A DNA stretch of 9,320 nucleotides from Paracoccaceae bacterium (lineage in GTDB: Bacteria > Pseudomonadota > Alphaproteobacteria > Rhodobacterales > Rhodobacteraceae): positions 1-9,320 of the forward strand of contig PXDM01000449.1 of assembly GCA_003565055.1 (NCBI GenBank), read 5' to 3'. Positions 1 to 6,518 of this stretch are shown here, piece after piece. Each line of letters starts with the position of its first letter. Within the stretch, counting starts at the first letter, position 1. A model generated the notes under the pieces. The model was not told the origin of the DNA. It worked only from the letters and a program-made list of their open reading frames with translations, and made no database searches. Both the position numbers and the translations under genes were made by a program.

Positions 1-1406
<1,406 letters not shown>

Positions 1407-1411
1407 GGCGG

Positions 1412-1426
1412 GCCAGTTGCTCTGGC
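1412..1426 (+). other. Short hairpin after mccA
   Basis: GCCAG (1412-1416) and CTGGC (1422-1426) form a perfect 5-bp stem around a 5-nt loop, 6 nt after the mccA stop. The following bases are only moderately T-rich and lack a run of T, so this is a weak terminator or attenuator candidate at best. It overlaps the first copy of a 12-nt direct repeat differing at one base (1417-1428 and 1430-1441). Confidence 0.3.
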
Positions 1427-1457
1427 GCTTTGCTTTGGCGCAGGCGTCGCATTGAGT

Positions 1458-1474
1458 ATTTTCAGCAAGAAAAT
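1458..1474 (+). other. A/T-rich hairpin upstream of the GST gene
   Basis: ATTTTC (1458-1463) and GAAAAT (1469-1474) form a perfect 6-bp stem with a 5-nt loop, inside the AT-rich stretch GAGTATTTTCAGCAAGAAAA. It stands out from the GC-rich surroundings. The purine-rich GGGGCAGGG that follows is the likely ribosome binding site of the GST gene, so the hairpin sits just before it. From memory, similar GAGTATTTT...AAGAA stretches recur between genes in Rhodobacteraceae; this could not be checked here. Confidence 0.35.
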
Positions 1475-1482
1475 GGGGCAGG

Positions 1483-2118
1483 GTGGTGATCCGGCTCTGG
1501 CATGTGGCGCAGTCGCGGTCGTTTCGGGTGCTCTGGGCGCTTGAGGAGATCGGCGCGCCTTATGAGCTGATTGCATGCTCATTTTTCGACCGCAGTTTGC
1601 GTGCGCCTGCGCATCTGGCGCGCTCGCCTGCGGGCCGCGTGCCTGCGATTGAGATCGAAGGCCAAACGCTCAGTGAAAGCGGGGCGATCCTGCTTTACCT
1701 CGCCGAGCGGCTGGCCCCGGACTTGCGCATTGCGGAGACGGCACCGGAGCGTGCGGCGTTCCTGCAGGGGCTGCATTATGCGGAGACGCTCGGCGCGCAT
1801 CTGGCCAATCTGACGCAGCATCACATCGTCTTGCGCGCCGCCGAGATGCGGTCTGAGACTGTCATGCGGCTTGAAGCGCGGCGGTTGGAGAATGCGCTTG
1901 CGGCGGTCGGGCCGGATTGGGTGGCGGGGCGTTTCTCTGTGGCCGATATCGCGCTTGGATATGCGGTCTGGCTCGCGCAGCGCTTCGTGCAACTGCCCGA
2001 GGGCGCGCGCGGCTATCTCGCGCAATGCGCGGCGCGGCCTGCTTTCACGCGGGCTCAGGCGCGGGACGGCGTGCCGGAGCTGTATCTGCGTGAATTCTAT
2101 CCACCGCCGGAGGGGTGA
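1483..2118 (+). CDS. Glutathione S-transferase family protein
   Basis: A 211-aa protein of normal length for a cytosolic glutathione S-transferase, probably dimeric and cytoplasmic. The N-terminal thioredoxin-like half (1 to about 80) opens with a strand and SRSFRVLWALEE (11-22), where Ser11 or Ser13 would lie near the glutathione thiol. GRVPAIE (51-57) carries the cis-proline that holds glutathione, and SES (64-66) is the usual gamma-glutamyl contact. The C-terminal helical half includes FSVADIALGY (151-160), the conserved N-capping-box region. The start is GTG at 1483 (GTG at 1486 is in frame and equally possible) behind GGGGCAGGG; the nearby ATG at 1473 is out of frame. The gene lies 76 nt after mccA and 3 nt before the HMG-CoA lyase gene, so it is probably co-transcribed with leucine degradation. 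Its substrate cannot be told from sequence. Confidence 0.88.
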   Translation: MVIRLWHVAQSRSFRVLWALEEIGAPYELIACSFFDRSLRAPAHLARSPAGRVPAIEIEGQTLSESGAILLYLAERLAPDLRIAETAPERAAFLQGLHYAETLGAHLANLTQHHIVLRAAEMRSETVMRLEARRLENALAAVGPDWVAGRFSVADIALGYAVWLAQRFVQLPEGARGYLAQCAARPAFTRAQARDGVPELYLREFYPPPEG

Positions 2119-2121
2119 GCC

Positions 2122-2985
2122 ATGAGGGATGTCGAGATTTTCGAGGTCGGCCCGCGCGACGGGTTGCAGAATGAACCGCGCTTGATCCCGGTCGCAGAGA
2201 AGGTCGCGCTGGTCGATTGTCTGTCGCGCGCGGGGTTCCGGCGCATCGAGGTTGCGAGTTTCGTGAGCCCGAAATGGGTGCCGCAGATGGCGAGTTCCGG
2301 CGAGGTCCTGCGCCTGATCCGCCGCGCGCCCGGGCTGCGCTACGCTGCACTTGCGCCCAATTCGCGCGGTCTGGAGGATGCGCTCAAGGCCGGCGCGGAT
2401 GAGGTGGCAATCTTTGCGTCGGCCTCTGAAGGGTTCAGCCGCGCCAATCTGAATTGCAGCATCGAAGACAGTCTCGCGCGGTTCTCGGAGGTCGCCAAAG
2501 GCGCGCAGGCCGCTGGGCTGCCAGTACGGGGCTATGTGTCTTGCGTGGTCGAGTGTCCCTTTGACGGGCCGACACCGCCGCAGGCCGTGGCGCAGGTGGC
2601 CGCGAAGTTGCAGGCGATGGGCTGCTATGAGATCAGCCTCGGCGACACGATCGGGCGCGCGACGCCGGTGGGGGTGACGGCGATGCTGCAGGCGGTGCTG
2701 GAGGTGCTGCCCGCGCAGACCCTCGCCGGGCATTTTCACGACACGGCCGGGCGCGCGCTGGAGAATGTGGAGGCCGCGCTGGTGCTCGGGCTGCGGGTTT
2801 TCGATGCGGCGGTCGGGGGCTTGGGTGGCTGTCCCTATGCGCCGGGCGCTGCGGGCAACCTCGCCACTGAAGCGCTGGCCGCCTGGCTGGAGGCGCGGGG
2901 CTGGCACACGGGGTTGGATGCGGCAGTGTTGGCGCAAGCGGCTGGGCTTGCGCGGCAAATGCGACAGGGAGAGCGCGATGTTTGA
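2122..2985 (+). CDS. mvaB: Hydroxymethylglutaryl-CoA lyase
   Basis: Cleaves 3-hydroxy-3-methylglutaryl-CoA to acetyl-CoA and acetoacetate, the last step of leucine degradation. The 287-aa protein covers the whole TIM-barrel family. EVGPRDGLQNE (8-18) supplies the catalytic arginine and aspartate (Arg12, Asp13). Glu43 in RIEVASF, the metal-binding HFHDT motif (His204, His206), and the signature GGLGGCPYAPGAAGN (232-246), with active-site Cys237 and Asn246, are all present, so it should be active with a divalent metal. The ATG at 2122 follows GGAGGGG (2109-2115) at good spacing, only 3 nt after the GST stop. The gene ends 8 nt inside the next gene, which suggests translational coupling. Other names in use are hmgL and liuE. 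The family assignment is secure. Confidence 0.95.
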   Translation: MRDVEIFEVGPRDGLQNEPRLIPVAEKVALVDCLSRAGFRRIEVASFVSPKWVPQMASSGEVLRLIRRAPGLRYAALAPNSRGLEDALKAGADEVAIFASASEGFSRANLNCSIEDSLARFSEVAKGAQAAGLPVRGYVSCVVECPFDGPTPPQAVAQVAAKLQAMGCYEISLGDTIGRATPVGVTAMLQAVLEVLPAQTLAGHFHDTAGRALENVEAALVLGLRVFDAAVGGLGGCPYAPGAAGNLATEALAAWLEARGWHTGLDAAVLAQAAGLARQMRQGERDV

Positions 2986-3760
2986 GACTGTGACGCTGAC
3001 AACTGATGCGCGTGGCGTGACGCTGCTGACGCTGAACCGACCTGAAAAACACAATGCGCTCGACGCGCAGATGATCGCGGAACTGACCGAGGCCGCGCAG
3101 CAACTCGGGGCCGATCCGGGCGTGCGCGTCGTCGTGCTGACAGGGGCAGGCGCGAGTTTCTGCGCAGGCGGCGATCTGGGCTGGATGCGCGCGCAGATGG
3201 AGGCGGACCGGGCGACACGGATGCGCGAGGCGTCGAAACTCGCCGCGATGCTCGGCGCGTTCAACCAGATGCCCAAACCTCTGATCGGGCGGATTCAGGG
3301 GCAGGCTTTTGGCGGCGGGATTGGTATGATGGCGGTCTGTGACATTGCAATCGGCGTCGAGGGCGCAAAATTCGGGCTCACGGAGACGCGGCTTGGCCTG
3401 ATCCCCGCGACCATCGGCCCTTATGTGCTCGCGCGGATGGGTGAGGGCCGGGCGCGGCGCGTCTTCATGTCGGCGCGTGTTTTTTCAGCGCGGGACGCCG
3501 TCTCGCTCGATCTTCTGGCGCGCTCTGTCGCGATGGAGGATCTCGACGCGGCGATAGAGGCCGAGGTCGCGCCCTATCTCGCCTGCGCGCCGGGGGCTGT
3601 TGCGCGCGCCAAGGCGCTGGCGCTCCATCTCGGCGGGCAAATCTCGCCTGAGGTCGTGGATCATTCGATTGAGGAACTCGCGGCGTGTTGGGAGGGAGCG
3701 GAGGCGCGCGAAGGTGTCGCAGCTTTCTTCGAGCGGCGCGCACCGGGATGGGCCTCCTGA
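2978..3760 (+). CDS. liuC: Enoyl-CoA hydratase, probably 3-methylglutaconyl-CoA hydratase
   Basis: A 260-aa crotonase-fold enzyme that should hydrate 3-methylglutaconyl-CoA to HMG-CoA, the step between MccA and HMG-CoA lyase. Motifs: NRPEKHNALD (20-29) near the CoA site; GASFCAGGDLGWM (58-70) and GQAFGGGIGM (108-117), which form the oxyanion hole; FGLTETRLGLIP (132-143) with catalytic-type Glu136. The other classical crotonase glutamate is replaced by Gly116, as in bacterial LiuC-like proteins from memory. The reading frame is open further upstream, but the chosen ATG at 2978 has AGGGAGAG (2966-2973) just before it and gives the normal family length and N-terminus. It overlaps the HMG-CoA lyase gene by 8 nt. 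The specific substrate is inferred from the operon; the crotonase fold is clear. It is the last gene of the leucine cluster. Confidence 0.87.
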   Translation: MFETVTLTTDARGVTLLTLNRPEKHNALDAQMIAELTEAAQQLGADPGVRVVVLTGAGASFCAGGDLGWMRAQMEADRATRMREASKLAAMLGAFNQMPKPLIGRIQGQAFGGGIGMMAVCDIAIGVEGAKFGLTETRLGLIPATIGPYVLARMGEGRARRVFMSARVFSARDAVSLDLLARSVAMEDLDAAIEAEVAPYLACAPGAVARAKALALHLGGQISPEVVDHSIEELAACWEGAEAREGVAAFFERRAPGWAS

Positions 3761-3828
3761 TCCGTGTTGCACGCGAAAAAAACCGGCAAGTTTCTGGCAT
3801 CCCCTATCTTTTTGCGTAAGCGATAGCG

Positions 3829-3855
3829 CATGCTGCTTTGTGCTTCACCAGCATG
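3829..3855 (+). other. 7-bp inverted repeat in the nuoA upstream region
   Basis: CATGCTG (3829-3835) and CAGCATG (3849-3855) are perfect inverted repeats around a 13-nt loop, in the gap between the leucine cluster and nuoA. No T-run follows, so it does not look like an intrinsic terminator. It could be an operator or a leader hairpin. GCATG occurs three times nearby (3828, 3851, 3867). Confidence 0.4.
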
Positions 3856-3858
3856 TGT

Positions 3859-3870
3859 ATGCAATTGCAT
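3859..3870. promoter_or_regulatory. Perfect 12-bp palindrome ATGCAATTGCAT, possible operator
   Basis: The 12 bases read the same on both strands. The site lies 4 nt after the CATGCTG/CAGCATG inverted repeat and about 90-150 nt before the two possible nuoA starts, a plausible position for a dimeric regulator. It does not match the FNR/FnrL consensus TTGATNNNNATCAA or any other motif I recognise. Whether it is bound by a protein is inference only. Confidence 0.35.
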
Positions 3871-3872
3871 GC

Positions 3873-3887
3873 GAAAATGGGATTTTC
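3873..3887 (+). other. A/T hairpin GAAAAT-GGG-ATTTTC
   Basis: GAAAAT (3873-3878) and ATTTTC (3882-3887) are perfect inverted repeats around GGG. The 3-nt loop is tight, and no T-run follows outside the stem. The same two 6-mers occur in opposite order in the hairpin at 1458-1474 before the GST gene, which may be coincidence. Confidence 0.25.
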
Positions 3888-3910
3888 CGAAAGAAGTGGC
3901 CGGGGCCGAG

Positions 3911-3939
3911 TTGACCCAGGCCCATAGCAAGAGTAAATC
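3911..3939 (+). promoter_or_regulatory. Candidate promoter for the nuo operon
   Basis: TTGACC (3911-3916) is a good -35 match (5 of 6 to TTGACA). With a 17-nt spacer the -10 is TAAATC (3934-3939), only 3 of 6 to TATAAT. A start of transcription would fall near 3946. It is the best sigma-70-like pair seen in the gap, but the weak -10 keeps confidence low. A promoter somewhere in 3761-3957 is expected because the nuo operon follows a gap and a change of function. Confidence 0.28.
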
Positions 3940-3943
3940 ATCA

Positions 3944-3949
3944 AAGGAG
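3944..3949 (+). promoter_or_regulatory. Ribosome binding site for the upstream nuoA start (ATG 3958)
   Basis: AAGGAG lies 8 nt before the ATG at 3958, which is in frame with nuoA. Used as a start, this ATG would add 20 residues, MRRLARPHDMGLTRAQEEQK, to NuoA. The site is as strong as the one used for the GTG start, so the sequence alone does not settle which start is used. Confidence 0.45.
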
Positions 3950-4003
3950 CCACGGCGATGCGTCGCTTGGCGCGGCCTCACGACATGGGCCTTACTCGCG
4001 CGC

Positions 4004-4011
4004 AAGAGGAG
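4004..4011 (+). promoter_or_regulatory. Ribosome binding site for nuoA (GTG 4018)
   Basis: AAGAGGAG ends 6 nt before the GTG at 4018. This spacing, and the match of the resulting N-terminus and length to other NuoA proteins, is the reason for choosing GTG 4018 over ATG 3958. Confidence 0.55.
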
Positions 4012-4017
4012 CAAAAG

Positions 4018-4383
4018 GTGGACGCTGTATTTGAATCCTTCCTGCCGATCATGGTTTTTGCAGGGATCACAATCGCTCTCGGGCTGGTTCTGATGCTCTC
4101 GGCCATCGTGATTGCCGTGCGCAATCCGGACCCGGAAAAGAACTCGATCTATGAATGCGGTTTCAATGCCTTCGATGATGCGCGGATGAAGTTCGATGTG
4201 CGCTTCTACCTCGTCGCGATCCTGTTCATCATTTTCGATCTGGAGATCGCGTTTCTCTTTCCCTGGGCTGTGTCCTTCTCGGAGATGTCGATGACGGCCT
4301 TCTGGTCGATGATGGTGTTCCTCGGGGTGCTGACCATCGGTTTCGCCTATGAATGGAAGAAAGGGGCACTGGAATGGGAGTGA
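4018..4383 (+). CDS. nuoA: NADH-quinone oxidoreductase subunit A
   Basis: Small membrane subunit of respiratory complex I, at the junction of the peripheral and membrane arms near the quinone site. From GTG 4018 it is 121 aa, the usual NuoA length, with three membrane helices at about 8-32, 62-84 and 93-112. The long loop between helices 1 and 2 has the invariant NPDPEKNSIYECGFNAF segment (36-52, Cys47), the loop that changes conformation in the active/deactive transition of complex I. FDLEIAFLFPW (73-83) carries the conserved acidic pair Asp74/Glu76. An in-frame ATG at 3958 with its own good ribosome binding site would add a 20-residue charged extension, giving 141 aa; I prefer GTG for family length. 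It is the first gene of the nuo operon and overlaps nuoB by 10 nt. Confidence 0.93.
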   Translation: MDAVFESFLPIMVFAGITIALGLVLMLSAIVIAVRNPDPEKNSIYECGFNAFDDARMKFDVRFYLVAILFIIFDLEIAFLFPWAVSFSEMSMTAFWSMMVFLGVLTIGFAYEWKKGALEWE

Positions 4384-4907
4384 TGACCGGGGCCAACACG
4401 GCGGGCGCGGATCGCGAAGTCGCCACACAAGCGCTCAATCGCGAATTGCAGGACAAGGGGTTTCTGCTGACCTCGACCGAGGATATCATCAACTGGGCGC
4501 GCAATGGCTCGCTGCATTGGATGACCTTTGGCCTGGCCTGTTGCGCGGTCGAGATGATCCACGTCGCCATGCCGCGCTACGATATCGAGCGCTTCGGCAC
4601 GGCGCCGCGCGCAACTCCGCGCCAGTCGGATCTGATGATCGTGGCGGGCACGCTCACCAACAAGATGGCGCCCGCGCTGCGCAAGGTCTATGACCAGATG
4701 CCAGAGCCGCGCTATGTGATCTCGATGGGCTCCTGCGCGAATGGCGGGGGCTATTACCATTACAGCTATTCGGTGGTGCGCGGATGTGACCGGATTGTCC
4801 CGGTCGATATCTACGTGCCCGGATGCCCCCCCACGGCCGAGGCGCTGCTTTACGGTGTGCTGCAATTGCAGCGCAAGATCCGTCGCACCGGCACATTGGT
4901 CAGATAG
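4374..4907 (+). CDS. nuoB: NADH-quinone oxidoreductase subunit B
   Basis: Peripheral-arm subunit of complex I that holds the terminal 4Fe-4S cluster N2, which passes electrons to the quinone. The 177-aa protein has all four N2 ligands: the tandem pair Cys56-Cys57 in GLACCAVEM, Cys121 in GSCANGGG, and Cys151 in VPGCPPT. The ATG at 4374 (MGVMTGANTAG) lies 7 nt after AAGGGG (4361-4366) and matches the N-terminus I recall for Rhodobacterales NuoB; the in-frame ATG at 4353 would add seven residues and is less likely. It overlaps nuoA by 10 nt and is followed by nuoC after 8 nt. Nothing is missing or odd. Confidence 0.96.
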   Translation: MGVMTGANTAGADREVATQALNRELQDKGFLLTSTEDIINWARNGSLHWMTFGLACCAVEMIHVAMPRYDIERFGTAPRATPRQSDLMIVAGTLTNKMAPALRKVYDQMPEPRYVISMGSCANGGGYYHYSYSVVRGCDRIVPVDIYVPGCPPTAEALLYGVLQLQRKIRRTGTLVR

Positions 4908-4915
4908 GAGCGCAA

Positions 4916-5527
4916 ATGTCCGAGGCTTTGAACGAACTCGCGGCGCTGCTCGAGATGCGGATGAGCGATGCGCTGAGCGGGCATGAGGTCGCTTTCGCCG
5001 AGCTGACCGTGCAGACCACATTGACACAACTGACCAAGCTCGTGCGCTTTTTGCAGCATGACGAGAATATGCGTTTCACGACTTTGGTGGATATCACGGC
5101 GATTGACCGCCCCGGCCAGCGCAAACGGTTTGAAGTGGTCTATCATTTTCTGTCGATGCATCTCAATCAGCGCATCCGAGTGAAACTGCCCGTCGCCGAG
5201 GACGAGATCGTCCCGTCGATCACGCAATTGCACCGCTCCGCCAACTGGTTCGAGCGTGAAGTGTTCGACATGTTCGGTATCCTGTTCTCCGGCCATCCGG
5301 ACCTGCGGCGAATCCTCACGGATTACGGCTTTCGCGGTCATCCGCTGCGCAAGGATTTCCCGACCACAGGCTACACGGAAGTCCGCTATGACGAGGTGCT
5401 CAAGCGCGTCGTCTATGAACCGGTCAATCTGGTGCAGGAATATCGCCAATTCGATTTCATGTCGCCATGGGAAGGGGCCGATTACATCCTTCCCGGTGAC
5501 GAAAAGACAGGTGACAAGCGCGCGTGA
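4916..5527 (+). CDS. nuoC: NADH-quinone oxidoreductase subunit C
   Basis: The 30-kDa-type subunit of the peripheral arm of complex I, which packs against NuoD and carries no cofactor. The 203-aa protein has the family signature in 111-149: ERE (113-115), the DMFG segment, HPDLRRIL, and GHPLRKDFP (141-149). It is a separate protein here, not fused to NuoD as in E. coli. The frame extends upstream to 4823, but the ATG at 4916 is chosen because TAGGAG (4905-4910, overlapping the nuoB stop) lies 5 nt before it and upstream residues do not resemble NuoC. The stop overlaps the GTG start of the sulfotransferase gene (GTGA, 5524-5527). In the usual order nuoD would come next, but about 1 kb of other coding sequence intervenes. 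Confidence 0.95.
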   Translation: MSEALNELAALLEMRMSDALSGHEVAFAELTVQTTLTQLTKLVRFLQHDENMRFTTLVDITAIDRPGQRKRFEVVYHFLSMHLNQRIRVKLPVAEDEIVPSITQLHRSANWFEREVFDMFGILFSGHPDLRRILTDYGFRGHPLRKDFPTTGYTEVRYDEVLKRVVYEPVNLVQEYRQFDFMSPWEGADYILPGDEKTGDKRA

Positions 5528-6396
5528 CGGATACTGTCGCACATATGATCTGCGTGGGCGCAACCAAGGCGGGCACAAGCTGGCTCTACGCCTATCTGCG
5601 CCGTCATCCCGATTGCTGGATGCGCTCGATCAAGGAGTTGCATTACTTCAACACCGTGCAGAATGACAGTTTCGACGACCAGATCGCGGGTCGCGAGGCC
5701 GAGCTGTCGCGGCTCGAAGCGCGACCCGAGGATGCACGTCTGTTGACCCGCAAGCAGGATTTGCGCGACTGGCTCTCGGTGCTGGCTTTGCGCGGGCGCG
5801 ATGATGCGGCCTATCTCGATTATCTGCATCACGGGCGTGGCAATGGGCGACTGGTGGGCGACATTACCCCGGCCTATGGGCTCTTGTCTGTGCAGATGCT
5901 GCGTCGGATTGCCCGGCTTGCAGCGAATTTGCGCATCGTCTACCTGCTGCGCGATCCGGTCGAGCGGCTCTGGAGCCAGTTGCGCATGAATGCGCGGCGG
6001 CGCGTGAAGGATGAGTCGCAATATGAGCGCAAGGCGCTGGCGCTGATGGATGCGGCGCTTGCGGGGCGCGAAGAGCGCGCGGTGGTCCGTGGTGATTACG
6101 CGGATACGCTGGTGCGGCTGGATGCGGCCTTCGATCCCAAGCACCTGTTGGTGATGTTTCAGGAGGACCTGTTCTCGAAACAGGGCCTCGCGCGGCTGAC
6201 GTCGTTTCTGGGGATAGCACCGAAACGCTTCGATACGGAACGGCGTATCCATGCGGGCGCGCCCGCGACGCTTGATGCGGAGCGCCATGCGCGTGCGGTC
6301 GCCTTCCTGCGCCCGCAATATGACTTCGTGGCCGCGCGCTTCGGCGCTTTGCCGCCGAGCTGGCAGCGCAGTTTGCAGATGGGGGCAGCGGCATGA
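5524..6396 (+). CDS. PAPS-dependent sulfotransferase family protein
   Basis: A 290-aa protein with the hallmarks of PAPS sulfotransferases, which move a sulfo group from 3'-phosphoadenylyl sulfate to a hydroxyl or amino group. The 5'-phosphosulfate loop is VGATKAGTSWLY (11-22, Lys15). KELHYF (37-42) and GDITPAY (112-118) are typical of carbohydrate/heparan-type members. The 3'-phosphate site is RIVYLLRDPVERLWSQ (137-152), with Arg143 and Ser151. The acceptor cannot be predicted. GTG 5524 is taken as the start because it overlaps the nuoC stop and has AGGTGA (5509-5514) upstream; ATG 5545 (residue 8) is an alternative just before the first strand. The gene lies between nuoC and nuoD on the same strand with 4-nt overlaps at both ends, so it is expressed with complex I. 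By eye its base composition matches its neighbours, so any transfer is not recent. A direct role in complex I is not implied by the family. Confidence 0.88.
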   Translation: MTDTVAHMICVGATKAGTSWLYAYLRRHPDCWMRSIKELHYFNTVQNDSFDDQIAGREAELSRLEARPEDARLLTRKQDLRDWLSVLALRGRDDAAYLDYLHHGRGNGRLVGDITPAYGLLSVQMLRRIARLAANLRIVYLLRDPVERLWSQLRMNARRRVKDESQYERKALALMDAALAGREERAVVRGDYADTLVRLDAAFDPKHLLVMFQEDLFSKQGLARLTSFLGIAPKRFDTERRIHAGAPATLDAERHARAVAFLRPQYDFVAARFGALPPSWQRSLQMGAAA

Positions 6397-6518
6397 GTGC
6401 ATTGCGCAAGGGTTTCTGGCTGGCGATTTTCGGGCCGCTACTGGCTCTGCCACCGCTGCGCCGCCGCTTCTGGGACAGACCCGCCAAGCGGGACATGAAT
6501 GACAAGGGAACCACATGA
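6393..6518 (+). CDS. Small hypothetical protein (41 aa), possibly membrane-associated
   Basis: An open frame of 41 codons fills the gap between the sulfotransferase and nuoD exactly. Its ATG overlaps the sulfotransferase stop (ATGA, 6393-6396), and its own stop overlaps the nuoD start (ATGA, 6515-6518). The product starts MSALRKGFWLAIFGPLLALP, a short basic N-terminus and a hydrophobic stretch (about 8-22), followed by an Arg-rich segment RRRFWDRPAKRD (23-34). The hydrophobic stretch is short for a standard membrane helix; peripheral or amphipathic membrane contact is possible. About 30 of 41 third codon positions are G or C, in keeping with real coding in this genome. I do not recognise it. 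It could instead be a translated coupling leader that carries ribosomes to nuoD. The double overlap is the main support. Confidence 0.5.
   Translation: MSALRKGFWLAIFGPLLALPPLRRRFWDRPAKRDMNDKGTT

Noticed and set aside
2765..2977. N-terminal extension of the enoyl-CoA hydratase back to 2765
   Set aside because: It would overlap most of the 3' end of the HMG-CoA lyase gene, its residues are Arg/Trp/Gly-rich without family similarity, and ATG 2978 has a good ribosome binding site and gives the family length.
3804..3826. CTATC/GATAG inverted repeat after the hydratase gene as a transcription terminator
   Set aside because: The stem is only 5 bp with a 13-nt loop, AT-rich, and has no T-run after it. 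The Ts lie in the loop. No convincing intrinsic terminator was found between the two operons.
3600..4093. Two open frames (3600-3914 and 3830-4093, + strand) across the gap before nuoA
   Set aside because: The first overlaps the hydratase gene out of frame, the second overlaps nuoA out of frame. Neither has a convincing ribosome binding site or known motif.
4353..4373. Upstream ATG for NuoB at 4353
   Set aside because: It adds seven residues absent from the family N-terminus as I recall it, while ATG 4374 has AAGGGG at 7 nt.
4823..4915. N-terminal extension of NuoC back to 4823
   Set aside because: It overlaps nuoB in another frame and is unlike NuoC; ATG 4916 with TAGGAG is clearly better.
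5524..6396. Recent horizontal transfer of the sulfotransferase as part of a mobile element
   Set aside because: No transposase, terminal repeats or target duplications were seen, and base composition by eye matches the neighbouring nuo genes.
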